A stretch of DNA of 64,000 bases from Nocardia sp. NBC_01503 (GTDB lineage: Bacteria > Actinomycetota > Actinomycetes > Mycobacteriales > Mycobacteriaceae), in the NCBI RefSeq assembly GCF_036327755.1, contig NZ_CP109596.1:6448001-6512000 (forward strand). The letters are read 5' to 3'. How positions within the stretch are numbered: the stretch's first letter is position 1; every line of letters begins with the position of its first letter. This document shows positions 42,440 to 51,735 of this stretch, one piece after another. A model generated the notes under the pieces. It searched no databases and was not told the DNA's origin. It worked only from the letters and a program-made list of their open reading frames with translations. A program made the translations under genes and the position numbers.

Positions 42440-43063
42440 TCAGGCCGAGGCGAGGGCGGTGACGCCCGGTCCGGTGAGTTCGTCGAACACCGCCGGGCGA
42501 CCGGCAATGGCCAGCAGTAGGGAGAGTGCCGGTCCCCGCACCTCCGGGCCGTCGCCGAGGGACAGCTCGAGATCATCCGCTGTCACGGTGATCCGGGTCA
42601 GCAGTTCCTTGGCCCCGCCGATCGCCGCCGGAGTGCGGGCCTGCAACCGTATGGCTCGTACGACCGCCTCCTCGGGGTAACTCCGGATCAATCGCAGCGG
42701 GCGGCGAATGTCCTCGCCGTGCACGATCTCTTCGACGAGTCGACTGTCCAGTGGTGCGGGCGGAGTGGATGTCCGCGTCGCCACCTCGCGCAGCCTCCGC
42801 AGGGTTTCCGCGGGTGAGTCACCACGCCATCGCCGCACACCGCGCATGTTCTGACGGTCGAAGTCGAATCGGGCCCGAATCATCGCCGCCGCGAATCCCA
42901 AGCGGGTCGTCCGTGCCGTATCGATCAGGTGGGCGGCCACATCGTGCACCGTCCACCCCTCGCACAGCGACGGCCACTCCCACTGCTCGTCATCGAGCTT
43001 CTCGAGATCCGTGATGAGCGCCCGCCGCTCCGAATGCACCATTGCCCAGACATCGTCGGTCAT
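42440..43063 (-). CDS. DinB-like/maleylpyruvate isomerase-family (TIGR03083) protein
   Basis: 207 residues. LCEGWTVHDVAAHLIDTART is the hallmark of the mycothiol-dependent maleylpyruvate isomerase N-terminal domain, a four-helix DinB-like fold whose His residues bind metal. A C-terminal part (ITVTADDLELSLGDGPEVRG; LLAIAGRPAVFDELTGPGVT) is the SCP-2-like domain common in these proteins. Many are mycothiol-dependent transferases. GAGGGAGAAAGC precedes ATG 43063. It ends 2 bp from the meaB stop. Confidence 0.82.
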   Translation of the reverse strand: MTDDVWAMVHSERRALITDLEKLDDEQWEWPSLCEGWTVHDVAAHLIDTARTTRLGFAAAMIRARFDFDRQNMRGVRRWRGDSPAETLRRLREVATRTSTPPAPLDSRLVEEIVHGEDIRRPLRLIRSYPEEAVVRAIRLQARTPAAIGGAKELLTRITVTADDLELSLGDGPEVRGPALSLLLAIAGRPAVFDELTGPGVTALASA

Positions 43064-43148
43064 GCTTTCTCCCTCGCTCGGTACAGACTTCGACGGAGTG
43101 CGCGCTGAAAACTCATCGCTGTGCGCGCGAGACCATCGAGTTCTCGGC

Positions 43149-44122
43149 TCATACCCCGAGTGCGCCGGCGAAGAGCGGCCACGAATCGTGCAGATCGTCC
43201 TGCCAGTACGGCCAGGCGTGGGTGCCATTGCGATACACGACCGTCGCCGGAATGCCGAGCCCGGCGAGTCGGTCGGTCAGCGACCGCGTGCAATCGCGCA
43301 CCACCGTCTCCATGGCTCCGCCGACCGCCAGGCGGTCCGTCAACCGGGCGACATCACCGGCGATCGAATAGTCGCCCAGCGAATCATGGACGCCGGGCAG
43401 GCCATTGCCCGCCGAAATGTAGAGCGCCACACCGCGTAACCGCTCGGCATTGACGACCGGATCGTTCGCGATCCAGGCGGGATCACCCGGCGCCCACATA
43501 TTGTCCGCGTTCGCCCCGAACAGTTGCAGCTCGGACCGCACCATGGCCCGCGCGAACGCGTCATCGGTGCGCGGGCACCCGCTGAACGCCCCCACCGCCT
43601 GATACCGGCCCGGCGCCCGCAGTGCCAGCGCCAAGGCCGAAGCGGCCGACATCGATGTCCCCGCAACCGCATTACGCCCGGTCAACCCCAAACGCGGACC
43701 CAATACCGCGGGCAACTCGTCGATCAGAAACGTCGACCATTTGTTTCGGCCGAGCACGGGATCATCCCCGGACCAATCGGTATACATCGACCCCCGCCCC
43801 CCGATCGGCTGAATCACATTCACCTGCTTATCGGCGAAGAACTGCGCCACATCGGTCCGATTCGTCCACGGACCCCCGCCTCCCCACCATCGATCGCATT
43901 GAGCAGATACAACGCGGGCGCGGCCCCCTCCGGATGCGAAACCCACACCGGCACAGTCCGATCCATAGCCGCCGAATACACGAGGTACTCGAACTGACGC
44001 CCACCCAGCGCCCGCACATCCACCACCGCGGCCCCACGCCCGGGATCAGCCTCCGATGCCCCGGGCATCATTACAGTTATCAGAACGGACAGGATGATCA
44101 GGAATATCGACCTCCGGCGCAT
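43149..44122 (-). pseudogene. Antigen 85-like mycolyltransferase/esterase gene with a frameshift
   Basis: The product is split over two frames. From ATG 44122 a signal peptide (MRRRSIFLIILSVLITVMMP) leads into FEYLVYSAAMDRTVPVWVSH and APALYLLNAIDGG. The reading then leaves the family in the G-rich tract at about 43871-43886. The other frame resumes at once with GPWTNRTDVAQFFADKQVNV, then the nucleophile elbow VAGTSMSAASALALA and the closing GTHAWPYWQDDLHDSWP. Exactly one base is missing in a run of G and C. It is either a genuine recent pseudogene or a homopolymer sequencing error. Mycolyltransferases attach mycolates to arabinogalactan and trehalose. Confidence 0.82.
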
Positions 44123-44261
44123 CACTGGATTATTCCCTGGCAAAACCTGAAATCACGTGAACAGCGCGCGGGCGTTTCAACGGAATCCGCTCCCGCGTAG
44201 CCCTTCTCGAGCGTGGATGGCTACCTTTCCGCCATCCCGGTACCGTGAGATGATGTCGGCG

Positions 44262-44771
44262 ATGAAGATCAGGAGTGGGTTGCGGGCCGATGTGGAGGCG
44301 GTCGCGGCGCTGCATACCGCGAGTTGGCGGTCCGCGTATGCGGGGATCATGCCCGCGGAATATCTCGAGGGGCCCTTGTATGAGGAGCGGCTGGGGATTT
44401 GGGGGCGGAGGCTGGGTGCGCCTGCGCCGGGGGCCGCGCTGTTTCTCGCCGAGGATGAATCCGGGGTGGTCGGGTTCGTGTATCTGATGCCGTGTTCGGA
44501 CGGGCGGATGCTGTTGGACAATCTGCATGTCCGGCCCAGTGGTAAGCGGCTGGGCACCGGTTCGCTGCTGTTTCGGCAGGCGCTCGACTGGGTGCGCGCC
44601 GAGCATCCGGGGCGGACGCTGTATCTCGAAGTGCTGGAAGCGAATACGTCCGCTATCGCCTTCTATGAGCGTCGCGGGGGAGTGCGCACCGATCGGCGCG
44701 TCGCCCACTTCGATCAGGGCTTCGAACTGATCGAACTCGAGTACGCCTGGCCGGTCGCCGAGGCATCCTGA
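44262..44771 (+). CDS. GNAT-family N-acetyltransferase
   Basis: About 169 residues. IRSGLRADVEAVAALHTASW opens the GNAT fold. LLDNLHVRPSGKRLGTGSLL supplies the acetyl-CoA binding loop (RxxGxG/A type, here KRLGTG), and LYLEVLEANTSAIAFYERRG is the C-terminal motif. It transfers an acetyl group to an unknown amine. Starts at 44250, 44253 and 44262 are all possible; the last aligns best with the fold. It is divergent from the mycolyltransferase gene. Confidence 0.85.
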   Translation: MKIRSGLRADVEAVAALHTASWRSAYAGIMPAEYLEGPLYEERLGIWGRRLGAPAPGAALFLAEDESGVVGFVYLMPCSDGRMLLDNLHVRPSGKRLGTGSLLFRQALDWVRAEHPGRTLYLEVLEANTSAIAFYERRGGVRTDRRVAHFDQGFELIELEYAWPVAEAS

Positions 44772-44777
44772 ACCGTG

Positions 44778-44924
44778 TCAGACCCTGTTCGATTTCTCTA
44801 TGAGCAGGAAGGATGCGAGGACTCCGGCCGCGACGACGAGGGCGTAATGCCCCGCGGTCGTGGCGTAGTCGAAGGTCGATACAACGGCGATGAGCGCCAT
44901 GATCAGGAACAGTTTTCGCTTCAC
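44778..44924 (-). CDS. Small two-helix membrane protein
   Basis: 48 residues from GTG 44924, with GGGAG upstream. KRKLFLIMALIAVVSTFDYA and GHYALVVAAGVLASFLLIEK form two membrane segments joined by a short loop, ending in the charged KSNRV. No family is recognised. It converges with the GNAT gene, leaving 6 bp. The hydrophobic pattern and ribosome binding site support a real gene. Confidence 0.55.
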   Translation of the reverse strand: MKRKLFLIMALIAVVSTFDYATTAGHYALVVAAGVLASFLLIEKSNRV

Positions 44925-45084
44925 GGTCGCTCCCTCGGCAGGTTCCCAGATTACGGGCCGAACATCGTTGAACTGCAATGGAATTCGTTCAAAGGCAGTG
45001 CTCGGTCAACGGAGAGGCGGGGAATGGGCAGCGAGCCCGCCCCTGAGGCTGCGTTGGGACGTCTTCAGAGACCAGCAGACTTCA

Positions 45085-45105
45085 GATACACTCTGTATTT
45101 GTATC
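45085..45105. promoter_or_regulatory. Operator-like inverted repeat before the tandem TetR gene
   Basis: GATACA (45085-45090) and TGTATC (45100-45105) are exact inverses separated by 9 bases, and CTGTAT adds internal partial symmetry. It lies 35 bp before the TetR start and probably overlaps the promoter, suggesting autoregulation. Confidence 0.5.
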
Positions 45106-45139
45106 AGAGGATCGTCCGGCTGTAGCTCAGGAGGCCCGC

Positions 45140-46438
45140 GTGGCACGTCCAACCAGGTCCGAGAGTCGGGAGCGGACTCGCGCGGCGATTGTCGGCACCG
45201 CGCGGGAACTCTTTCTCGCCGATGGGCTGGGCGGGGTGCCGCTGGAGCGGATCGCCGAGGCCGCCGGATATACCCGCGGGGCGGTGTACTCGAACTTCGG
45301 CGATAAGGCCGAGCTCGGGGTGGCGGTCCTGGAGAGCATCTACGCCGAGCGGCTGCGGGCCGCGGGGGAGGCTGTCTCGGGTGCCGCCGATGGTGCGGAA
45401 AGGCTTGCGCGCCTGCGTGAATGGGCCGGAGCGGCGCTCGGCGACCCGGCGGTGACGCTGCTCGAGTGCGAGGTGGTCGCTGCCCTGCGCCGACAGGATG
45501 AGCTGCGGGAGCGCCTGGCCACCTCACTGCGTACGGCGCGCTCGAAGTTCGCCACCATACTGCGCTCGGAAGCGCTCACCGATGCCGTCTTCGCCCTGGT
45601 CATCGGTGTCGGCGTACAGCGCGCGGTCGATCCCTCCATCGCGACCACCGTCATCGACGAGGTGCTCACCGCGGTCGGCGGGGGAGAGCGGCCCGCGAAT
45701 CAGTTCTTGAATTCTGTTCAGAAACCTGGATATCCTGCCCTCGTGCACGAAGTTGAACGTGATTCAAAAACTGGTTCGGGGAGTACCTCCGTGAACCGGC
45801 GCGGACAGCGTTCCCGCGGCACCATCCTGGCCGCCGCGCGCTCGGCGTTCGCGGTCAAGCGCTATGACGAGGTGTCGATCGCGGAGATCGCCACGGCGGC
45901 GGGGGTGGCGGCCGGATCCATCGGCTATCACTTCGGCGGCAAGTACGAGCTGTACCTCGCGGTGCACGAAGCGGTGTTCGACGACTTCTGGGACCGGCTC
46001 CAGCAATTGCGCGGTCCGGCCATGGAACGCCTGATCAGCGGCTTCGGTATCTACCTGGACTTCGCTCAGCAGGAGGGTCTTTCGTTCGTCATGACCCCCC
46101 GCACCGGGGTCGACGAACGATTGGCGGCCCAGCATCAGGGCCACCGCGACCGATTGATCTCGGCCCTGCTCACCGAAATCGTCTCCAGCGGAGACGGTTC
46201 GGCGCTGCGCATCGCCATGGACGGCTGGCTGGCCTTCGTCGAAGGCGCGACCGCCCGCTGGCTCAACGAGTCCGAGCGCGATCGGGAACAACTGCAGAGC
46301 CTGGTACTCGCGGCCGGATTCGCCACCATCCAGACCACCCTGGCCCTGGACCCGGCCATCACCCTCACCTCCAGAACCATTGCGGCGCTGCTCGATATCG
46401 ACCACGCGCGCCGACCCGAACGAAACGAGACCAGCTAG
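45140..46438 (+). CDS. Tandem TetR regulator (two DNA-binding domains in one chain)
   Basis: 432 residues containing two complete TetR units. The first helix-turn-helix is TARELFLADGLGGVPLERIA, EAAGYTRGAVYSNFGDKAEL (about 20-60). The second is RGTILAAARSAFAVKRYDEV, SIAEIATAAGVAAGSIGYHF (about 225-275). Each is followed by its own helical ligand domain, with a Ser/Gly linker near 205-220. The chain would form a pseudo-dimer or recognise an extended site. The GTG start at 45140 has GGAGG upstream. Its stop overlaps the SDR start by one base, so it probably controls the operon it heads. Confidence 0.88.
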   Translation: MARPTRSESRERTRAAIVGTARELFLADGLGGVPLERIAEAAGYTRGAVYSNFGDKAELGVAVLESIYAERLRAAGEAVSGAADGAERLARLREWAGAALGDPAVTLLECEVVAALRRQDELRERLATSLRTARSKFATILRSEALTDAVFALVIGVGVQRAVDPSIATTVIDEVLTAVGGGERPANQFLNSVQKPGYPALVHEVERDSKTGSGSTSVNRRGQRSRGTILAAARSAFAVKRYDEVSIAEIATAAGVAAGSIGYHFGGKYELYLAVHEAVFDDFWDRLQQLRGPAMERLISGFGIYLDFAQQEGLSFVMTPRTGVDERLAAQHQGHRDRLISALLTEIVSSGDGSALRIAMDGWLAFVEGATARWLNESERDREQLQSLVLAAGFATIQTTLALDPAITLTSRTIAALLDIDHARRPERNETS

Positions 46439-47376
46439 TGGATACCGTCCACCGCCCATCCAATGGGCTCGCCGCCGGACCGATCGGGCGGGCCGCGGCC
46501 TGGCTCATCGGCCCGCGCGGTATCGCCGATCCGGCACGACTACGGCGCGAAGTCGACGGCAAGATCGCGGTAATCACCGGCGCCTCACACGGTTTGGGCG
46601 CGGAGTCGGCCCGCCTGCTCGGCGCGGCCGGGGCCACGGTCGTCCTCGGAGCCCGCTCACTCGATGAGCTCGAGGCCGTCGCGACCGAGATCAAGGCCGC
46701 CGGTGGTACGGCCGCGGCCATCCGCCTGGATCTGGCCGATCCGGAGTCGATCACCGAATTCGCCGCCGAGATCCTGCACCGTTTCGGACAGGTCGACTAC
46801 CTCGTGCACAATGCGGGGAAGTCGCTGCGGCGCTCGATACACCTGTCCTATGACCGGCCCAAGGATCTGACCGCGACCACCAGCGCCAACTACCTGGGTC
46901 CGATGCGATTGACCCTCGCCTTGCTGCCGAGTATGCGGGCTCGGCGCAGTGGGCATATCGTCAATGTCTCCACGGTCGGTGTGCTGTTCCCGGTCGCGCC
47001 CAAATGGGGGTTCTACCTCTCGTCCAAGGCCGGGTTCGATGTCTGGATGCGCGCGGTCGGTATGGAGGCCCGCCCCGACGGGGTCACCCTCACCACCATC
47101 TACGCCGGACTCATGCACACCCGGATGAGCGCGCCCAGTCGATGGATGTCCGCACTGCCCGGCCAGACACCCGCCGAGGCCGCGACCGTCGTCGCACGGG
47201 CGCTGATCAGCAAGCCGCGCTTCCTGATTCCGGCCTACGGCTATCTGACCTCGGTGGTGGTGCCGCTGGCCCGGGTGCCGCTGGAGATCGCGTTCACCAC
47301 CGTGTACCGACGGCTCGGTGATACCGACGCGGCCTTGCGCGCGATCAACGGCAAGGGGTCCGCCGGTGCCGAATGA
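46438..47376 (+). CDS. Short-chain dehydrogenase/reductase
   Basis: 312 residues. The NAD(P)-binding Gly motif is VITGASHGLGAESARLLG near 47, followed by DYLVHNAGKSLRR. Ser in HIVNVSTVGV and Tyr-x-x-x-Lys in GFYLSSKAGFDVW near 193 form the catalytic set. The C-terminal extension (LISKPRFLIPAYGYLTSVVV) is seen in actinobacterial lipid-linked SDRs. It probably oxidises or reduces a hydroxyacyl or sterol-like intermediate. It starts with GTG overlapping the regulator's stop and overlaps the following gene by 11 bases. Confidence 0.9.
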   Translation: MDTVHRPSNGLAAGPIGRAAAWLIGPRGIADPARLRREVDGKIAVITGASHGLGAESARLLGAAGATVVLGARSLDELEAVATEIKAAGGTAAAIRLDLADPESITEFAAEILHRFGQVDYLVHNAGKSLRRSIHLSYDRPKDLTATTSANYLGPMRLTLALLPSMRARRSGHIVNVSTVGVLFPVAPKWGFYLSSKAGFDVWMRAVGMEARPDGVTLTTIYAGLMHTRMSAPSRWMSALPGQTPAEAATVVARALISKPRFLIPAYGYLTSVVVPLARVPLEIAFTTVYRRLGDTDAALRAINGKGSAGAE

Positions 47377-48997
47377 CTCCGTAATCGGCTGGCGCACAGC
47401 GCTGTCCGCGATCACCTCATCCGGTGCGCTGCGTCCGGTCGGGCCGCGTGCGGCGCTCTCGATCGCGCGCGGCTACCACTCGTACGGCCGGTCACTGGGT
47501 CTGCTCGTCGCGGTCAGCGCGGCTCGCCACCCCGATCGGATCGCGCTGATCGATGACCTCGGCGCGGTGACCTACCGCGATCTGGTGCGGCGCTCGGAGG
47601 CGATCGCCGGCGCGCTGCACGCGGTCGACCCGCGGTTGCGTTCGATCGGCATCCTGTGTCGCAACCACCGCGGCTTCATCGAAGCCGTTATCGCGGGCAG
47701 TCGCCTGGGTTGTGAGCTGGTCTTGCTCAATACCGAGCTGCCACCGGTGCAGCTCTCCCGGATTCTCGAACGGCACCGGCCGGACGCGCTCATCCACGAT
47801 GACGAGTTCCTCGGGGCGCTCGCCGAAACCGGCTATCCCGGGAAGCGGGTTCGCGCCTGGTGTGAACCGGATACGGAATCAACCCTTCCGACCCTGGATC
47901 AGATGGCACGCCAACGGAATTCGGCACCTCCGCCGGTGCGGCGTCCGGTCCGGATCACGTTGCTCACCTCAGGCACGACCGGTATGGCGAAGGGGGTCGG
48001 CAGAAATGTCGGCCTGCGCCCCGCGCTGGAGGCCGCCGTCTCGCTCGCGGCCGTCAGCCGACTACGCCGTCGGGATGTGGTGGTCGTGGCTCCGCCGTTC
48101 TTCCACGGATTCGGTGTGGCCGCGCTCGCCGGACAACTGGCGCTGGGCGCGACTGTCATCGCACGCCGCCGTTTCGATCCCGAGCTGACCCTCGCCGATA
48201 TCGAGCGCTATCGCGCAACGGTTTTCATCGGCGTCCCGGTAATGATCCAGCGGCTCACCGCACTACCCGAGAACATTCGCCGCCGGTACCGGGCCACCTC
48301 ACTGCGCTTGGCCATGACCGGCGCCGCGCCCATCTCACCCGCCACCATCGCCGCGTTCCAGCGCGACTTCGGCCCGCTGCTCAATGGGTACGGCTCCACC
48401 GAGGCCGGGGTGGTCGCCATCGCGACCCCGGACGATCTGGCGTACTCCCCGAAGACGGTGGGGCGGCCCATCATCGGCGTCGGTGTGCGGGTGCTGCGCG
48501 CCGATCGCACAGCCGCGGCCGTCGATGAGACCGGCGCCGTCTTCGTGCGCGGCGGGATCGGATTCAGCGGCTACACCGCCGATTCGGCCGGTTTCGCACC
48601 GACCAAGGAGATGATCGACGGCTACGTCGACACCGGCGATATGGGTCACCTCGACGCGTACGGGCGGCTCTATATCGACGGCCGCGATGACGAGATGATC
48701 GTTTCCGGCGGCGAGAACATCTACCCGCGTGAGGTGGAAAACGCCCTCGCCGAACATCCCGGGGTCACCGATGTCACCGTCATCGGCGTCCCGGACCCCG
48801 AATACGGGCAGGTGCTGCGCGCGTACATCGTCACCACCGCTTCGCCCGAACCCACCGACGACGAGCTCAAACAGCACGTCCGCGACCGCCTCGAACGCTA
48901 TAAGGCGCCCAAGCAATTCATTCGCCTCGCCGAGATTCCGCGCAATTCCAGCGGAAAAGTGCTGCGGCACAAGCTCGACGACCACCTAGCCTCCTGA
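47366..48997 (+). CDS. Acyl-CoA synthetase (FadD family)
   Basis: 543 residues of the ANL superfamily. The ATP loop is TLLTSGTTGMAKGVGR near 198. LLNGYGSTEAG is the adenylate-binding motif. YVDTGDMGHLDAYGRLYIDG, RDDEMIVSGGENIYPREVEN and the catalytic Lys in NSSGKVLRHKLDDH complete the set. It activates a fatty or aromatic acid to its CoA thioester. GTG 47366 has AAGGGGTCCGCCG upstream and overlaps the SDR end. Operon order TetR-SDR-FadD-monooxygenase suggests one catabolic or lipid-modifying pathway. Confidence 0.92.
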   Translation: MPNDSVIGWRTALSAITSSGALRPVGPRAALSIARGYHSYGRSLGLLVAVSAARHPDRIALIDDLGAVTYRDLVRRSEAIAGALHAVDPRLRSIGILCRNHRGFIEAVIAGSRLGCELVLLNTELPPVQLSRILERHRPDALIHDDEFLGALAETGYPGKRVRAWCEPDTESTLPTLDQMARQRNSAPPPVRRPVRITLLTSGTTGMAKGVGRNVGLRPALEAAVSLAAVSRLRRRDVVVVAPPFFHGFGVAALAGQLALGATVIARRRFDPELTLADIERYRATVFIGVPVMIQRLTALPENIRRRYRATSLRLAMTGAAPISPATIAAFQRDFGPLLNGYGSTEAGVVAIATPDDLAYSPKTVGRPIIGVGVRVLRADRTAAAVDETGAVFVRGGIGFSGYTADSAGFAPTKEMIDGYVDTGDMGHLDAYGRLYIDGRDDEMIVSGGENIYPREVENALAEHPGVTDVTVIGVPDPEYGQVLRAYIVTTASPEPTDDELKQHVRDRLERYKAPKQFIRLAEIPRNSSGKVLRHKLDDHLAS

Positions 48998-49012
48998 CAG
49001 GACCGCCCAACC

Positions 49013-50470
49013 ATGACCATCGATCGCGATCCGGAAGTTCTCATTATCGGCGCCGGAGTCGCCGGAATCGCCACCGCTGTCACCCTGCGCCGGTACGGGT
49101 TCGAGAACTTCACCATTCTCGAGAAGGGCTCCGATGTCGGGGGAGTGTGGCATTGGAATCGTTACCCGGGACTCACCTGCGACGTGCCGTCGAACCTCTA
49201 CCAGTTCTCCTTCGCCCCGAAACCGGACTGGCCCAGGGTATTCGCCGCGGGTGAGCAGATTCAGCGGTATCACCGCGAGGTGGTGGAGCGCTTCGGCCTG
49301 GAATCGCGTATCGAGTTGAACGCCGAGGTCGTCGAGGCCGAATTCGATTCCGGGCGTTGGCGAGTCACGCTCGGTGACGGACGCGAGTACTCCGCGGACT
49401 TCCTCATCGCCGCGACCGGCGTACTGCATACCCCGAATACGCCGGACCTTCCGGGCTTGGATCGATTCACCGGCGAGGTCGTGCACACCGCGCGGTGGGA
49501 TGATTCGGTCGAGACCGCCGGAAAGCGGATCGCCGTAATCGGTTCCGGCTCCACCGGTGTGCAGATCGTCTCCGCGCTACAACCCGCGGCCGCGCACCTG
49601 ACCCAGTTCGCCCGCACCCCGCAGTGGGTGCTCTGGGCCCCGACGAACCTGCCGCAGCCGCGCATCGTGAGCGCCGCACTGCATGCCGCACCGGCCGTGA
49701 ATGCCGCGCTCTATGACGGATTACTGTGGGGCTCGGGCATTCTCGCCGATATCGTGACCCGGCCGAGCTGGCGGCGCTCGCTGGTGCAATCCTATGCGCG
49801 ATTGTGCCTGCGGGTGCAGGTCCGCGATGCCGAACTGCGGGAGAAGCTGACCCCCGACTATCAGCCGCTGTGCAAGCGCCAGGTCATCTCGGGCTCCTAC
49901 TATCGGGCCATCCAGGCCCCGAATGCCGAGCTGGTGACCGAGGCCGTCACCGAGATCACCGAAACCGGAATCCGCACCGCTGACGGACGCGAACACGATA
50001 TCGATGTCCTGGTGCTGGCCACCGGCTTTCAGACCCACAACTACATGCGCCCGATGCGACTGCGCGGCCGCGACGGACTCACCATCGACGAAGCCTGGAC
50101 CGCAGGCCCCCGCGCCTACGCCATGACCGCGATTCCGGGTTTCCCGAACCTGTTCACCGTGCTGGGCCCGAACTCACCCACCGGCTCCATCTCACTGCAA
50201 TACTCCGCCGAACTGACCGCCCGCCACATCGTCGAGTGGTTGCGGCGATTCCGCGACGGCGACCTCACCACCGTCGAAGTCACCGAGGAAGCCACCACCC
50301 GCTTCAATGACGAAGTGGCCGCAGCCCTCGGCCCCACCGTCTGGAACACCGGCTGCAACTCCTGGTACCTCACCGACGGCGGAGCCATCGATCTGTGGCC
50401 CTTCGACCGAAAGACCATGACCGATATGCTCTCCCATCCCGATGACAAGGATTTCCTCATCACCCGCTGA
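49013..50470 (+). CDS. Flavin-containing (Baeyer-Villiger-type) monooxygenase
   Basis: 485 residues. FAD-binding VLIIGAGVAGIATAVTLRRY is near 9 and the NADPH-binding RIAVIGSGSTGVQIVSALQ near 172. FTGEVVHTARWDD near 152 matches the Baeyer-Villiger fingerprint FxGxxxHTxxW, with Asp in place of the usual Pro after Trp. Other family motifs are VLATGFQTHNYM and LGPNSPTGS. It inserts oxygen into a ketone or hydroxylates a lipophilic substrate. Together with the SDR and FadD it forms a set reminiscent of the M. tuberculosis mymA operon, though gene order differs. It starts 15 bp after fadD. Confidence 0.9.
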   Translation: MTIDRDPEVLIIGAGVAGIATAVTLRRYGFENFTILEKGSDVGGVWHWNRYPGLTCDVPSNLYQFSFAPKPDWPRVFAAGEQIQRYHREVVERFGLESRIELNAEVVEAEFDSGRWRVTLGDGREYSADFLIAATGVLHTPNTPDLPGLDRFTGEVVHTARWDDSVETAGKRIAVIGSGSTGVQIVSALQPAAAHLTQFARTPQWVLWAPTNLPQPRIVSAALHAAPAVNAALYDGLLWGSGILADIVTRPSWRRSLVQSYARLCLRVQVRDAELREKLTPDYQPLCKRQVISGSYYRAIQAPNAELVTEAVTEITETGIRTADGREHDIDVLVLATGFQTHNYMRPMRLRGRDGLTIDEAWTAGPRAYAMTAIPGFPNLFTVLGPNSPTGSISLQYSAELTARHIVEWLRRFRDGDLTTVEVTEEATTRFNDEVAAALGPTVWNTGCNSWYLTDGGAIDLWPFDRKTMTDMLSHPDDKDFLITR

Positions 50471-50581
50471 CCCGGCGCGGTTCGGATCACGTGGGGACGA
50501 TTCGTTTTCCGGACAGTGACCTCGTGTTCTGGATACCCTCTGTGGGAAGCTGATGACAGTACGTTGAGGGTGGGGCGAGCC

Positions 50582-51580
50582 GTGGTGTCAGCGAAGCGTT
50601 ATGCGGGGTCCGCGACGGTTCCGGTGCAGCGCACCGATATTCGCGCCTGCGACCCGGAATCCGGTGTGGCGGTGGTCAAGAGTCTGGTGATCGACCATCG
50701 GGCGCGTATCAGCGTGACCGATCCGCAGCGTACGACCGTGCAGGTGCGGTCGGTCAACACGGACGGGCTCGGGGCCGATCTGCTGCGCTTCTCCGGGATC
50801 AGCTATCACGCCGAGGGCGAACCCTCCGGCGAGCTGGTCGCGGGGGTGCTGGTCGCCGGTCACGGCTACCTGGGCACCGAGCATCAGCGAGTGAACTTGG
50901 GTGCGGGCGGAGTCTGCCTGGCGCCGATGGAGTCCGGCTGGGTGACCGCGCTGCGCGATCCGGTGTACGCGGTGGTTCGCATCCCGTTGTCGGTCGTCGC
51001 CGAGCACGCCTGCGAGGTGCGCGATCCGGCGGATCGGCCACTGCGATTCCACGGCATGGCTCCACTGGCGGGCACACAGCGGGCCTGGTCCGCGACCTCG
51101 ACATTTCTGTATCGCCGACTGATGGACTCCGGCACCGGGGGCATTCACCCGCTGGCCCTGCACGGGTTGAAACAGCTGGCGGCCACCGCGCTGTTGACCA
51201 CCTTCCCCAATACGACCATGACCGCGGCGTACACACCCGGCCCCGGCCAGTCGACCCCCGCCGCGGTGCGCCGGGCCGCGCGTTTCATCGACGACCATGC
51301 CGCCGAACCACTCACGCTGGCACGCATCGCCGCGGAGGTGCGGATGAGCCCGCGCGCCCTACAGGCCGGATTCCGCCGCCACCTCGACACCACCCCGATG
51401 GACTATCTGCGCCGAACCCGGCTCGCCAACGCCCATCGAGACCTACAGGCCGCCGACCCCACCCGAGGGCTGACGGTCGCCGCCATCGCCGCCCGCTGGG
51501 GCTTCACCCACCCCGCGCGCTTCGCCACCCGATATCGCCAGGCGTACGGCGTGCCGCCCAGCCATACCCTGCGGAACTGA
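50582..51580 (+). CDS. AraC-family transcriptional regulator
   Basis: About 332 residues. The N-terminal sensing part (about 1-200) is of the AraC-binding-like type, with RTTVQVRSVNTDGLGADLLR and the Gly-rich VLVAGHGYLGTEHQRVNLGA. The C-terminal DNA-binding domain has AAEPLTLARIAAEVRMSPRA, LQAGFRRHLDTTPMDYLRRT and AIAARWGFTHPARFATRYRQ. GTG 50582 or 50585 is preferred, after GGGTGGGGCGAG. It lies downstream of and in the same direction as the monooxygenase operon, and may regulate it together with the tandem TetR. Confidence 0.87.
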   Translation: MVSAKRYAGSATVPVQRTDIRACDPESGVAVVKSLVIDHRARISVTDPQRTTVQVRSVNTDGLGADLLRFSGISYHAEGEPSGELVAGVLVAGHGYLGTEHQRVNLGAGGVCLAPMESGWVTALRDPVYAVVRIPLSVVAEHACEVRDPADRPLRFHGMAPLAGTQRAWSATSTFLYRRLMDSGTGGIHPLALHGLKQLAATALLTTFPNTTMTAAYTPGPGQSTPAAVRRAARFIDDHAAEPLTLARIAAEVRMSPRALQAGFRRHLDTTPMDYLRRTRLANAHRDLQAADPTRGLTVAAIAARWGFTHPARFATRYRQAYGVPPSHTLRN

Positions 51581-51735
51581 CTCCGCGGCAGGGCATTTCC
51601 GAGGTGCGGATCGGGGCCAGTGACAGGGACAACCGAGGACGTTCTGCCCTGTGGACAAACGGGCGAAACGGCCACGATTGACGCAGGCGAACGCCGGATC
51701 CCACTGCGGATCAGAATATTTCGAGAGGTATGACT

